This document shows, in pieces, positions 16,378 to 26,118 of a DNA stretch of 64,000 nucleotides. How positions within the stretch are numbered: position 1 is the stretch's first letter; the number at the start of each line of letters is the position of its first letter. Origin of the DNA: Hydrogenobaculum sp. 3684 (lineage in GTDB: Bacteria; Aquificota; Aquificia; Aquificales; Aquificaceae); contig NC_015557.1 in assembly GCF_000213785.1 (NCBI RefSeq), forward strand, positions 62,001 through 126,000, given 5' to 3'. Position numbers and translations under genes: made by a program. Below the pieces are notes generated by a model, which saw only the letters and a list, made by a program, of their open reading frames with translations, was not told the origin of the DNA and did not search any database.

Positions 16378-18258
16378 ATGAACAACGAAGTACTTTTAAA
16401 AGTGGAGGAGAAGATAAATCCACCAGCCCACATATTGGAGGAGGCTCATATAAAAGATTACGAGTCTATTTACAAAAAATCAATAGAAAATCCAGATGCT
16501 TTTTGGACAGAAGTAGCACAAGACATTACATGGTTTAAACCATTTTCAAAGGTTTTAGAATGGAATTTCCCATACGCCAAATGGTTTTTAGATGCTAAAT
16601 TAAACGCTTCTTACAACTGTCTTGATAGGCATATAGAAGAAGGGCATAGAAACAAAGTAGCTTATATAGGAGTAAACGAAGATTTAGAAGAGCATAAAAT
16701 TACCTATGGGGAGCTTCTTGAGCTTGTAAATAGACTTGCAAATGGATTGAAAAGCTTAGGCCTTAAAAAAGGCGATAGAGTTTCTATATACATGCCAAAC
16801 ACAGTTGAAGCTGTGGCAAGCATGCTGGCTTGTGCTCGCATAGGAGTCATACATCAAGTGGTGTTTGCTGGGTTTAGTGAAGGTGCTTTAAGAACAAGGG
16901 TAGGAGATGCTGGAGCAAGCGCTATAATAACCGCTACATACACAAAAAGACGTGGTAAAAAAGTAGAGCTTTTGCCCACCGCTTTAGAAGCTATAAAAGG
17001 TCTTGATTCGATCAAACATGTAATATGTTGGGATAGAGATAACGCTGGCCTTCCAGAGGGTGTGCTCAGCTTTTACGATATTGTTAAAAGCCAAAAACCA
17101 GAATGTGAACCAGAACATATGGATTCTGAAGATCCACTGTTTATACTCTATACTTCTGGTACCACCGGTAAGCCTAAAGGTGTTATACATACCACCGGTG
17201 GATACATGGTAAATGTGCATTTTACCACAAAAAACGTATTTGCCCTAAAGCCAAACGATATATATTGGTGTACTGCTGATATAGGTTGGATAACAGGGCA
17301 TTCTTACATAGTCTATGGGCCGTTGTCTGTGGGTGTTACAAGCGTTATATTTGAAGGAGCTCCAGACTATAAAGACCCATCCACTTGGTGGAAGATAGTA
17401 GAAAAATATAGAGTAAACAAGTTTTATACTGCTCCAACAGCTGTTAGACTTTTTATGAGATACGGAGAGCAATGGCCAGAAGCTCATGATCTATCTTCTC
17501 TTAAAATCCTTGGTTCTGTGGGCGAACCTATAAATCCTGAAGCTTGGCACTGGTACTACGAGCATATAGGACATAAAAATTGCGCCATAGTAGATACTTG
17601 GTGGCAAACAGAGACCGGAGCTCACATGATAACTACTTTACCAGGCAATCCTATGAAACCAGGTAAAGCCGGTAAGCCACTTCCAGGTGTTGAAGTAGCT
17701 ATAGTGGATAAAAATGGTAATCCCGTACCTCCTAACACAGTAGGTTATATAGTTATAAAAAATCCTTGGCCATCTATGATGAGAGATTGCTGGGGACAAC
17801 CTGAACGCTATAAAAAATATTGGACTGAGATACCAGGCAATGTTTACAACGCCGATGACTTAGGCTCTATAGATGAAGAAGGTTATATTATGATAGTGGG
17901 TAGAGCCGACGATGTACTTTCTGTGGCTGGTCATCGTATAGGTACTATGGAAGTAGAAAGCGCCATAGTAGATCACGAAGCTGTGGCTGAGGCTGCTGTT
18001 ATAGGTAAACCAGACCCAATAAAGGGCGAACATATAAAGGCTTTTGTAATACTAAAACAAGGATACACACCTTCTGAAGAGCTAAAAAAGAGTATTCAAG
18101 AGCATGTAAAACATGTGCTTGGGGCTATAGCCTATCCAGAGGAGATAGAGTTTGTGGATAAACTACCAAAAACAAGAAGCGGAAAGATTATGAGAAGGAT
18201 ATTAAAGGCTAAGGAACTCGGCCTTGATGTAGGTGATGTATCTACCTTAGAGGATTGA
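16378..18258 (+). CDS. acs: acetyl-CoA synthetase (AMP-forming)
   Basis: A 626-residue acetyl-CoA synthetase, which activates acetate with ATP and CoA via acetyl-AMP. The P-loop Y-T-S-G-T-T-G-K-P-K-G-V lies near residue 260, the acetate-pocket W in DTWWQTETG near 406, and the C-terminal K603 in P-K-T-R-S-G-K-I-M-R-R is the catalytic lysine that acetylation silences in the family. Length is normal. It is preceded by its own -10 and followed without gap by purH (TGATG overlap). Confidence 0.95.
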   Translation: MNNEVLLKVEEKINPPAHILEEAHIKDYESIYKKSIENPDAFWTEVAQDITWFKPFSKVLEWNFPYAKWFLDAKLNASYNCLDRHIEEGHRNKVAYIGVNEDLEEHKITYGELLELVNRLANGLKSLGLKKGDRVSIYMPNTVEAVASMLACARIGVIHQVVFAGFSEGALRTRVGDAGASAIITATYTKRRGKKVELLPTALEAIKGLDSIKHVICWDRDNAGLPEGVLSFYDIVKSQKPECEPEHMDSEDPLFILYTSGTTGKPKGVIHTTGGYMVNVHFTTKNVFALKPNDIYWCTADIGWITGHSYIVYGPLSVGVTSVIFEGAPDYKDPSTWWKIVEKYRVNKFYTAPTAVRLFMRYGEQWPEAHDLSSLKILGSVGEPINPEAWHWYYEHIGHKNCAIVDTWWQTETGAHMITTLPGNPMKPGKAGKPLPGVEVAIVDKNGNPVPPNTVGYIVIKNPWPSMMRDCWGQPERYKKYWTEIPGNVYNADDLGSIDEEGYIMIVGRADDVLSVAGHRIGTMEVESAIVDHEAVAEAAVIGKPDPIKGEHIKAFVILKQGYTPSEELKKSIQEHVKHVLGAIAYPEEIEFVDKLPKTRSGKIMRRILKAKELGLDVGDVSTLED

Positions 18259-19778
18259 TGAGAGCACTTATATCTGTATACGATAAAACTGGTATTTTAG
18301 AACTGGCTAAGGAGCTTTTGAACCAAGGGTATGAGATTCTATCCAGCGGTGGGACATATGCTTATCTAAAAAATGCTGGGATTGATGCAATAGAAGTGTC
18401 TGAGGTAACAGGTTTTAGAGAGATTTTAGGTGGTAGGGTAAAAACCCTCCACCCTGTTATACACGGTGGTATTTTGTTTAGAGAAGACGTAGAAAAAGAT
18501 TTAGAAGAAATAAAAGAAAACTCTATAGAACCTATTGATATCGTAGTGGTGAACTTGTATCCTTTTGAAAAGAAGATGAAAGAGCTAAAAGACATAGATG
18601 CTCTTATAGAGTTTATAGACATAGGGGGTCCTGCTCTTGTAAGAGCCGCTGCTAAAAATCATAAAAGGGTTAGTGTGCTTACAGATGTAGAAGATTACGG
18701 ATGGTTTATAGAAAAGCTAAAGATGAATGCTATATCTCAAAAAGATAGAAGATACCTTGCGCTAAAAGCTTTTCGGCTTTCTTCTTATTACGATGCTGTT
18801 ATAGCTAATTATTTCTTTAAAGTATTTGGCTTTTCGGAAAAAGATTTTAAGCATCATACTATACCTATGTTTTTGAAAGATGAATTGAGATACGGTGAAA
18901 ATCCACATCAGCAAGCTTATCTATACGAAAATCCATTGGAAGAAAATGGTATTGCAAGAGCAGATGTGCTTCAAGGTAAAAAGATGTCTTACAACAACTA
19001 TCTTGACGCTGATTCTGTGATAAAGCTTATATCAGAATTTTCCAATCCTTGCTGTGCTATCGTAAAACACAACAATCCAAGCGGTGTAGCTACAGATATC
19101 AACATTCTAGAAGCTTACAAAAAAGCTTTTCATTGTGATCCTGAAGCTGCGTTTGGTGGTATCGTAGCTTTTAACAGAGTGGTGGATAAAGATGTTGCAA
19201 AAGCTATTGTAGAGCATTTTTATGAGATAGTCATAGCTCCAGATTTTACCGAAGAAGCTGTTGAGGAGTTTTCTAAAAAGAAAAATTTAAGGCTGGTAAG
19301 GTATGAAAACTACAATCAGAGGGTTGATGTAAGGAGTATATCCGGTGGGTTTTTATTACAGGACATAGATGATAAGCTTTATGAATCTATAGAGGTAGTT
19401 TCGTTAAGAAGACCCACTGAGCAAGAGCTAGAGGATGCTATATTTGCTTGGAAAGTGGCAAAATGGACAAAATCAAACGCTATAGTGATAGCTAAAAACA
19501 ATCAAACTATAGGGATAGGTGCTGGTCAAGTATCGAGGGTAGATTCTTTGAGGAGTGCCATAAGAAAAGCAAAAAACTTTGGGCACGATTTAAAAGGTGC
19601 AGTAGTGGCCTCAGATGCTTTTTTCCCATTTAGGGATAGTATAGATATAGCTGCTCAAGAAGGAATATCTGGTACAATACAACCTGGCGGTTCCATAAGA
19701 GACAAAGAAGTTATAGAGGCTGTAAACGAGCATAACATGTTTATGATATTTACCCATATGAGGCATTTCAGACATTGA
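18258..19778 (+). CDS. purH: bifunctional AICAR transformylase/IMP cyclohydrolase
   Basis: A 506-residue PurH, the last two steps of IMP synthesis. The N-terminal MGS-like cyclohydrolase domain shows S-V-Y-D-K-T-G and GGRVKTLHPVIHGGIL; the transformylase part has RYGENPHQQA, KHNNPSGVA and GGSIRD. Its ATG overlaps the acs stop as TGATG at 18256-18260; a TTG three bases earlier is also in frame but less likely. It stands apart from other pur genes, as does purT at 23.1 kb. Confidence 0.95.
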   Translation: MRALISVYDKTGILELAKELLNQGYEILSSGGTYAYLKNAGIDAIEVSEVTGFREILGGRVKTLHPVIHGGILFREDVEKDLEEIKENSIEPIDIVVVNLYPFEKKMKELKDIDALIEFIDIGGPALVRAAAKNHKRVSVLTDVEDYGWFIEKLKMNAISQKDRRYLALKAFRLSSYYDAVIANYFFKVFGFSEKDFKHHTIPMFLKDELRYGENPHQQAYLYENPLEENGIARADVLQGKKMSYNNYLDADSVIKLISEFSNPCCAIVKHNNPSGVATDINILEAYKKAFHCDPEAAFGGIVAFNRVVDKDVAKAIVEHFYEIVIAPDFTEEAVEEFSKKKNLRLVRYENYNQRVDVRSISGGFLLQDIDDKLYESIEVVSLRRPTEQELEDAIFAWKVAKWTKSNAIVIAKNNQTIGIGAGQVSRVDSLRSAIRKAKNFGHDLKGAVVASDAFFPFRDSIDIAAQEGISGTIQPGGSIRDKEVIEAVNEHNMFMIFTHMRHFRH

Positions 19779-19841
19779 AGCTTTGCAAATTTAAAAATTG
19801 TTTTTATATTTTATTTATATCCAATAACGTGAGAGGTTTTT

Positions 19842-20981
19842 ATGAAATTACCACCGCTTAGAATAAGGCATATAGAGGTGGAGATACCTATTATACAAGG
19901 GGGTATGGGCGTAGGTATTTCTTGGGAAAAATTAGCAGGAGCTGTTGCTTCCTGCGGTGCAATTGGAGTTGTCTCCTCTGTGGGTACAGGCTATAGATTT
20001 TTAGATCTTGTTAAAAAAGATAAGTTTGGAAGGCCAATAGGCACTGAAAATGCTCACAACAGCGAAGCTTTAAGGCTTATTATTCAAAAAGCTAAAGAAA
20101 TAGCTGGTGGGAAAGGTGCCATAGGTGTGAATATACTATCTGCTATAAATGATTACGGTAGAGTGGCAAACGAAGCTGCCAAGTTTGGAGCTGATTTAAT
20201 CATATCTGGAGCAGGGCTTCCTTTGAAGTTGCCAGAGTATACAGAAGGCTATGATACTGCGTTAGTGCCTATAGTATCTTCTGCTAGGGCTTTAAACCTT
20301 ATAGCCAAAACATGGAAAAAGCGCTACAACAGGTTACCAGATGCTGTCGTTTTAGAAGGCCCCATGTCTGGTGGTCATCAAGGTTTTAAGTATGAAGATT
20401 GTTTTAAGCCGGAGTTTCAGCTTGAAAATTTGTTTGATGAGGTTTACAAAGAGGCTCAAGAATGGGGTAATATACCTCTTATAGTGGCAGGTGGTGTTTG
20501 GGATTACAACGATATAAAAACATACATTCAAAGAGGGGCAGCCGGTGTACAGATGGCTACCAGGTTTGCAGTTACAAAAGAAAGCGATGCACCGCTTGTA
20601 TATAAGGAGCTTCTTTTGAACGCTGAAGAAAAGGATATAATACTTCTAAAATCCCCAGTGGGATATCCTTTGAGGGTTATAAAAACTCCTTTTGTGGAAA
20701 GGCTTTTAAACGGGTATAACGGCTGGAAAGGATGTGTCTCTGATTGTGTAGCCCCTTGTAAGCACGGAGAGGAGGCTAAAAAAGTAGGTTTTTGTATAGC
20801 CGATAGACTTGGAGCTGCTTGTCTTGGCAACGTAGAAGAAGGTATTTTTATAAGCGGTGCCAACGGGTACAAGTTGAAAAAGCAAGGTATTATATCTGTT
20901 TGTGAGCTTATAGATATGCTTACTGGCAAAATACCAGATCCTACTGTAGAAAACAAAGAGACATTTACAGAGGTGGTATAA
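19842..20981 (+). CDS. NAD(P)H-dependent flavin oxidoreductase / nitronate monooxygenase family
   Basis: A 379-residue FMN TIM-barrel protein of the nitronate monooxygenase/FabK superfamily. Early P-I-I-Q-G-G-M-G-V-G, later GPMSGGHQG and the phosphate-binding VAGGVWDYNDIK with GAAGVQMATRF support FMN binding. The C-terminal third has a cysteine cluster (GCVSDCVAPCKHG, then GFCIADRLGAACLG), which some members of this subgroup also have and which could bind a metal or Fe-S cluster. It could be an enoyl-ACP reductase-like or nitronate-oxidising enzyme; sequence does not decide. It heads a gapless run to dxr. Confidence 0.85.
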   Translation: MKLPPLRIRHIEVEIPIIQGGMGVGISWEKLAGAVASCGAIGVVSSVGTGYRFLDLVKKDKFGRPIGTENAHNSEALRLIIQKAKEIAGGKGAIGVNILSAINDYGRVANEAAKFGADLIISGAGLPLKLPEYTEGYDTALVPIVSSARALNLIAKTWKKRYNRLPDAVVLEGPMSGGHQGFKYEDCFKPEFQLENLFDEVYKEAQEWGNIPLIVAGGVWDYNDIKTYIQRGAAGVQMATRFAVTKESDAPLVYKELLLNAEEKDIILLKSPVGYPLRVIKTPFVERLLNGYNGWKGCVSDCVAPCKHGEEAKKVGFCIADRLGAACLGNVEEGIFISGANGYKLKKQGIISVCELIDMLTGKIPDPTVENKETFTEVV

Positions 20982-20982
20982 G

Positions 20983-21315
20983 TTGAGGTTTTATGGGCTT
21001 TTAAAAGATGAAGATTTTTTAAATATTGTGCAAAAAATCTCTGGTGATAATTGGATTATAGAAGATACAAAATCAAAAACAAAAGAAGAGCTTTCAAAAG
21101 ATCAAATAAAAAACCGTCTTTTAGACATTGCCAATGAGATAAAAAATTGGAAACAAACTCTTACCCTTATGCCAAACAATACTATTTTTGTATTTGTGGC
21201 GGATAAAGAAGAACCAAGGGCTTTTAAGATATACGATACGAGCTCATTGGGATGTTCTACAACGCTACCTCCTCCAAGATGGAAAGTTTATAAAAAGGGT
21301 ATAGTGCTTGAATGA
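20983..21315 (+). CDS. hypothetical protein, 110 residues
   Basis: The gene starts with TTG one base after the previous stop (TAAGTTGAGG). The product is a mixed alpha/beta soluble protein without signal or membrane segment. It has a lysine-rich middle (EDTKSKTKEELSKDQIKN), a beta-strand pair (NTIFVFVADKEEP) and a conserved-looking S-L-G-C-S-T-T-L-P-P-P-R-W near the C terminus. I recognise no family. The tight packing with both neighbours (4-nt overlap downstream) is the main evidence for a real gene. Confidence 0.6.
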   Translation: MRFYGLLKDEDFLNIVQKISGDNWIIEDTKSKTKEELSKDQIKNRLLDIANEIKNWKQTLTLMPNNTIFVFVADKEEPRAFKIYDTSSLGCSTTLPPPRWKVYKKGIVLE

Positions 21316-21593
21316 TTTATCTTGTAATGGTAGGACAGCATAAGTTAAGAGAGCTTATATACCTTTGGACGCTTTTAAACTTAAACAATATAAAATGCTT
21401 TATATCCTATATAAAAAATGAGCCTTCCTATGAGAAAACTGCTTCTTTTGATGGGGCCAAGGTTTTTATAAAAGACTCCGATTTAGATAGGATAAATGTC
21501 CTTGATATACAAAACAGTATTTTTTTATTGGAAAAGCCTGTAAACTTGGAAAATATAAACAACATATATAAGGATATACTTTCTTTGATATGA
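21312..21593 (+). CDS. hypothetical protein, 93 residues
   Basis: The gene is linked by ATGA overlaps to the genes on both sides. The small product begins MIYLVMVGQHKLRELIYLW and has the strand-helix-strand rhythm of a signal-transfer or DUF2007-like (ferredoxin-fold) domain, but no catalytic motif. Family not recognised. Coupling to the 110-residue protein and to the DUF4149-like membrane protein suggests that the three function together. Confidence 0.6.
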   Translation: MIYLVMVGQHKLRELIYLWTLLNLNNIKCFISYIKNEPSYEKTASFDGAKVFIKDSDLDRINVLDIQNSIFLLEKPVNLENINNIYKDILSLI

Positions 21594-21988
21594 GTAATCT
21601 TGTACTTTTTATGATAAGCACATGGTTTGGCGTTAGTTTGTTTTTTAGCTTTGATGTGGCTCCAACGCTTTTTGATACGCTTTCTACCATATTGGCCGGT
21701 GAAGTGGTGGCAAGAATATTTCCAATGTATTTTGGTATTGGGCTTTTTATCTTTTTATTTTCTTTTTTACTGCTTTTTTTAAGTGAAAAACCTATTTTCA
21801 AAAAGACATTTTTTTTCTTTACTATAAACATAGTTATTTTTATAGCTTTTCTTGTTTTTATATTGCCGGAGGCTTCTTTTTTAAAACATACAGATTATCA
21901 TGCATTCCTTCGTTTACACGCTTTTAGTATGGTATTAAATCTTATACAAATGATAAATAGCTTTTTTATAATACTAAGTTTGCTATGA
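21590..21988 (+). CDS. DUF4149-like (TMEM205-type) membrane protein
   Basis: A 132-residue protein with four predicted membrane helices. The first segment contains T-W-F-G-V-S-L-F-F-S-F-D-V-A-P-T-L-F, resembling the S-F-V-V-A-P-x-L-F signature of the DUF4149/TMEM205 family, followed by GEVVARIFPMYF; a charged DYHAFLRLHAFSM loop precedes the last helix, as usual in that family. Function in bacteria is unknown. It overlaps both neighbours by 4 nt, upstream the 93-residue protein and downstream dxr. Confidence 0.75.
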   Translation: MSNLVLFMISTWFGVSLFFSFDVAPTLFDTLSTILAGEVVARIFPMYFGIGLFIFLFSFLLLFLSEKPIFKKTFFFFTINIVIFIAFLVFILPEASFLKHTDYHAFLRLHAFSMVLNLIQMINSFFIILSLL

Positions 21989-23112
21989 TAAGGCTTAGCA
22001 TACTAGGTTCTACGGGGACTATTGGGAAAAATGCACTAGATGTTGTAAGAGCGCACAAGGACAAAATCCAGCTTGTAGGCATAGGTGCATACCGAGCATC
22101 CAAAGAGCTTTTGGAAGAGGTTAAAGAGTTTAGACCTAAGTTTGTTTTTAGCGTAGAAACCCCTACAAAAGATTGGCTTGATGAGGTTTCAAAATATTCT
22201 AAGTACCTTGACGAAGAGGAGGGGCTTCAGGCTATTATAGAAAACTCCGACAGGATTTTAAACGCTATATCTGGGACCTCTGGCATAAAAGCCACTTACA
22301 ATATACTAAAAGCTAAAAAAATACTTCTTGCTTCCAACAAGGAATCAATTCTTTGTATGCCTAATCTGATAAGAGAAAACCTTGATTTGGTAATACCAGT
22401 AGACAGCGAACACAATGCCGCTTTTGAGCTTCTTAAAAGCCACAAAACTGTGAAAAACCTTTATATAACTGCCTCAGGTGGTCCTTTCAGAGAGTATTCC
22501 AAAGAACAGCTGAAAACTGTAAGCAAAGAAGAGGCTCTTAAACACCCAAATTGGAAGATGGGTCCAAAGATAACCATAGACTCTGCAACACTTATGAACA
22601 AAGGATTTGAACTCATAGAAGCCAGTGTATTGTTTAATATACCACTTGAACGCATAAAGATATTGATACATCCTCAAAGTATAGTGCATGCCATAGTTGA
22701 ACTTGAAAACGGCTCTTTTATAGCAAATATGTCGCTTCCAGATATGAGGCTTCCTATTCAAAACGCTATTTTTTATCCAGAGATGGTAAATTATACCTTC
22801 AATAGGTTAGATTTAACATATATTTCTTGTCTTAGTTTTGAAAAGCCTAAAAGGGATTTGTTTAGGGCTATCGATGTTTGTGAATGGGTAGCCTCTATGG
22901 GTAATCCTTATGTATCTGTGCTTTTAGGAGCTGATGATAAAGCTGTAGAACTTTTTTTAGAAGGCAAAATTGGATTTCTTGATATACCAGTTTTGATAGA
23001 GAATGTGCTTTCTTCGGTGAACTTTCATATAGAAGAGAATCTTGAGGATATTTTAAGGGCTGTGGAGTTTGGTAAAAACAAATTACTAGAATTATCAAAT
23101 CATAGGATGTGA
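21985..23112 (+). CDS. dxr: 1-deoxy-D-xylulose 5-phosphate reductoisomerase
   Basis: A 375-residue DXR, the committed step of the MEP isoprenoid pathway (DXP to 2-C-methyl-D-erythritol 4-phosphate, NADPH). The NADPH loop L-G-S-T-G-T-I-G-K spans residues 7-15; later LASNKESI, P-V-D-S-E-H-N-A (metal-binding D and E), ASGGPF and HPNWKMGPKITIDSATLMNKG are all canonical. ATGA overlap upstream; purT begins 12 bp downstream, so it lies inside a long operon. Confidence 0.95.
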   Translation: MIRLSILGSTGTIGKNALDVVRAHKDKIQLVGIGAYRASKELLEEVKEFRPKFVFSVETPTKDWLDEVSKYSKYLDEEEGLQAIIENSDRILNAISGTSGIKATYNILKAKKILLASNKESILCMPNLIRENLDLVIPVDSEHNAAFELLKSHKTVKNLYITASGGPFREYSKEQLKTVSKEEALKHPNWKMGPKITIDSATLMNKGFELIEASVLFNIPLERIKILIHPQSIVHAIVELENGSFIANMSLPDMRLPIQNAIFYPEMVNYTFNRLDLTYISCLSFEKPKRDLFRAIDVCEWVASMGNPYVSVLLGADDKAVELFLEGKIGFLDIPVLIENVLSSVNFHIEENLEDILRAVEFGKNKLLELSNHRM

Positions 23113-23124
23113 TAAAATATAATT

Positions 23125-24309
23125 ATGATAGGCACTCCATTGTCTTACAACACTACAAAAATACTGCTTCTTGGTTCAGGTGAACTTGGTAAAGAGTTTG
23201 CTATAGAAGCTATAAGGCTTGGTATAGAGGTCGTGGCGGTGGATTCATATCAGCACGCTCCAGCCCAACAATTAGCCCAAAGATATTACGTTATAGACAT
23301 GAAGAACAAAGAGCTTTTAAAGAGCTTAGCTTACAGGGAGGCTCCAGATTTTATAGTCCCTGAGATAGAAGCTATAAATACAGATGCCCTTATAGAGTTA
23401 GAACAAGAAGGTTTTAATATAGTCCCCTGTGCTAGGGCTGTAAAATATACGATGAACCGTATAGCCATAAGGCGTTTTGCCGCTGAAGAACTTGGACTTC
23501 CCACATCTAAGTATAAATTTGTAAATACGTTTGAAGAGTTAAAACAAGCTGCCAAAGAACTTGGTTATCCGGTGGTGGTAAAACCGGTGATGAGCTCTTC
23601 AGGTAAGGGTCAGTCTATAGTTTATAAAGAACAAGATTTAGAAAAAGCTTTTTATATAGCAAAAGAAAAGGCAAGAGGGGATTCAAAAGAACTTATCGTA
23701 GAGGAGTTTATAGATTTTGATTATGAAATTACTATGCTCACAGTAAGGACAAAAAATCAAGGGATCTTGTTTTGTCCTCCCATAGGTCATATACAAGTAG
23801 AAGGTGATTATTATGAAAGTTGGCAACCTCATCCAATGGATGATAAGCTTTTACAAAAAGCCCAAGACATAGCAAGAACCGTTGTAGAAGGGCTTGGTGG
23901 GTACGGTATATTTGGATGTGAGCTTTTTGTAAGAAAAGACGAGGTTATATTTAACGAAATATCTCCAAGGCCTCACGATACTGGTATGGTGACGATGATC
24001 TCTCAAAATATGCCTGAGTTTGAGATACATCTAAGAGCGATACTTGGACTCCCTATACATATTGAGCTTTTAGGAGCCGGAGCCTCTTATTGTTTTCATG
24101 CAAAAACAGACGGTATAATACCAGCTTACGATAATCTTGAAGAGGCTTTATCTATACCAAACACAAAGCTAAGGATCTTTGGAAAGCCCATCACAAGACC
24201 AAAAAGACGGATGGGAGTAGCTTTGGCGTTGGCAGAGAACATAGAAAAAGCCCGTCAAAACGCTAAAAAAGTTGCCAATTCAGTAAGGATTTTGGAAGAG
24301 AGCATTTAG
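23125..24309 (+). CDS. purT: formate-dependent phosphoribosylglycinamide formyltransferase
   Basis: A 394-residue ATP-grasp enzyme that formylates GAR using formate and ATP, avoiding folate. The N-terminal pre-ATP-grasp domain shows [11 protein letters not shown]; the ATP-grasp part has [14 protein letters not shown], and the C-terminal [15 protein letters not shown] is diagnostic of PurT over PurK. Use of formate suits an autotroph that may make or take up formate. It lies between dxr and lepA with gaps of 12 and 9 bp. Confidence 0.95.
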   Translation: MIGTPLSYNTTKILLLGSGELGKEFAIEAIRLGIEVVAVDSYQHAPAQQLAQRYYVIDMKNKELLKSLAYREAPDFIVPEIEAINTDALIELEQEGFNIVPCARAVKYTMNRIAIRRFAAEELGLPTSKYKFVNTFEELKQAAKELGYPVVVKPVMSSSGKGQSIVYKEQDLEKAFYIAKEKARGDSKELIVEEFIDFDYEITMLTVRTKNQGILFCPPIGHIQVEGDYYESWQPHPMDDKLLQKAQDIARTVVEGLGGYGIFGCELFVRKDEVIFNEISPRPHDTGMVTMISQNMPEFEIHLRAILGLPIHIELLGAGASYCFHAKTDGIIPAYDNLEEALSIPNTKLRIFGKPITRPKRRMGVALALAENIEKARQNAKKVANSVRILEESI

Positions 24310-24318
24310 TATAATCCG

Positions 24319-26118
24319 ATGGAAAACATAAGAAACTTCTCGATAATAGCCCACGTAGACCATGGCAAATCTACATTGGCCGATAGACTTATAGAGTTTT
24401 GCGGAGCTATCACGGATAGAGAAAAAAAAGATCAAATGCTTGATACTCTTGATATAGAAAGAGAAAGAGGCATCACGATAAAACTCCAAGCTGTGAAAAT
24501 AAACTATCACAGCAAGATACAAAACAAAGATTTTACACTTCATCTTATAGATACACCAGGACACGTAGATTTTTCTTACGAAGTATCAAGATCTTTAGCA
24601 GCTTGCGAAGGAGCTTTGCTCTTAATAGATGCCTCACAGGGTATAGAAGCCCAAACTGTGGCAAACTTTTGGAAAGCCGTCGAGCAAAACCTAGTTATAA
24701 TACCTGTAATAAACAAAATAGACCTACCAGCAGCGGACCCAGATCGTATAAAACTTCAAATAAGAGATATACTTGGCCTTGACCCAGATGAGGCTATACT
24801 TGCTTCTGCCAAAGAAGGTATAGGTATAGAAGAGATTTTAGAGGCTATCACCAAAAGGATACCACCACCCAAAGGAGATGAAAATGCACCTTTAAAAGCC
24901 CTCATATTTGATTCTTATTATGATCCTTATAGAGGTGCTGTGGCTTTTGTTAGAATATTTGATGGGTCTTTGAAAGTAGGTGATAGGATAAAGCTATTTT
25001 CTACCGGCAAGGAGTTTGAAGTTACTGAGGTTGGTGCCCAGACGCCAAAAATGACAAAGCTTCCTATACTAAAAGCCGGAGACGTTGGGTATATAGCAGC
25101 TTCTATAAAAGATGTAAGAGATATAAGAGTTGGCGATACTATCACATTAAAATCAAACCCCACCAAAGAGGCAATCCCTGGTTTTAAAACTGCAAAGCCT
25201 ATGGTTTTTGCAGGGCTTTATCCCACCGAGGATTCAGACTTTGAAGAGCTAAGAGATGCTTTAGAAAAATACTCTATAAACGACGCAGCTATCACTTATG
25301 AACCAGAAACATCCCCTGCTATAGGTATGGGTTTTAGATGTGGGTTTTTGGGGCTTTTACACATGGAAATAGTCCAAGAAAGACTTTCAAGAGAGTACAA
25401 CATAGATGTTATCACCACCGCTCCAAGCGTTGTCTATAGGTTAAAGCTTAAAAATAAACCAGAGGTTTTTGAGGTTAAAAGCTCAAACGATGTACCAGAC
25501 AACTTTGGCCTTATAGAGTATATAGAAGAACCGTATGTGCTTGCCACCATCATTACCCCCAAAGACTATGTAGGAAATATAATAAATATATGCCAAGATA
25601 AAAGGGGTATACAGGTAAAATTTTCTTACCTTGATCAAAACACAGCGTTGCTTGAATATGAGATGCCCCTTCAAGAGATTATAGTGGATTTTCACGATAA
25701 GATAAAATCTGCTTCCAAAGGATATGCATCTTTTGACTATGAGTTTTTAGGATATAAAGAATCTGATTTGGTAAAACTAACTATCATGATAAACAAAGAA
25801 CCAGTGGATGCTCTGTCGTTTTTGGTGCACAAAGATAAAGCTTACAGAAAGGCAAGGGCTTTGGTGGAACAACTAAAAGAGACTATACCAAGACAGCTTT
25901 TTGAAATAAACGTCCAAGCGGCTATAGGCAGTAAAATTATAGCTTCAGAGCGCATCCCCCCGCTGAGAGCCAATGTCACGGCCAAATGTTATGGTGGTGA
26001 TGTATCAAGAAAAAGAAAGCTCTTAGAAAAGCAAAAAGAAGGTAAAAAACGCATGAAACAGTTTGGCAAGGTATCTTTGCCTCAAGAGGCTTTCTTAAGC
26101 GTTTTAAAAGCCCAATGA
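24319..26118 (+). CDS. lepA: elongation factor 4 (LepA)
   Basis: A 599-residue LepA GTPase. G1 is [10 protein letters not shown] (about 10-19), the switch has [12 protein letters not shown]3 is DTPGHVDF, G4 is NKIDLP; the LepA-specific C-terminal domain ends [24 protein letters not shown]. It acts on translating ribosomes, probably in initiation or back-translocation. It overlaps the downstream aminomutase gene by 4 nt. Confidence 0.97.
   Translation: MENIRNFSIIAHVDHGKSTLADRLIEFCGAITDREKKDQMLDTLDIERERGITIKLQAVKINYHSKIQNKDFTLHLIDTPGHVDFSYEVSRSLAACEGALLLIDASQGIEAQTVANFWKAVEQNLVIIPVINKIDLPAADPDRIKLQIRDILGLDPDEAILASAKEGIGIEEILEAITKRIPPPKGDENAPLKALIFDSYYDPYRGAVAFVRIFDGSLKVGDRIKLFSTGKEFEVTEVGAQTPKMTKLPILKAGDVGYIAASIKDVRDIRVGDTITLKSNPTKEAIPGFKTAKPMVFAGLYPTEDSDFEELRDALEKYSINDAAITYEPETSPAIGMGFRCGFLGLLHMEIVQERLSREYNIDVITTAPSVVYRLKLKNKPEVFEVKSSNDVPDNFGLIEYIEEPYVLATIITPKDYVGNIINICQDKRGIQVKFSYLDQNTALLEYEMPLQEIIVDFHDKIKSASKGYASFDYEFLGYKESDLVKLTIMINKEPVDALSFLVHKDKAYRKARALVEQLKETIPRQLFEINVQAAIGSKIIASERIPPLRANVTAKCYGGDVSRKRKLLEKQKEGKKRMKQFGKVSLPQEAFLSVLKAQ

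Noticed and set aside
20528-20956. 142-codon open frame opposite the flavin oxidoreductase
   Set aside because: Composition is Ser/Pro/Leu-rich without motif, and the plus strand encodes conserved FMN-site sequence.
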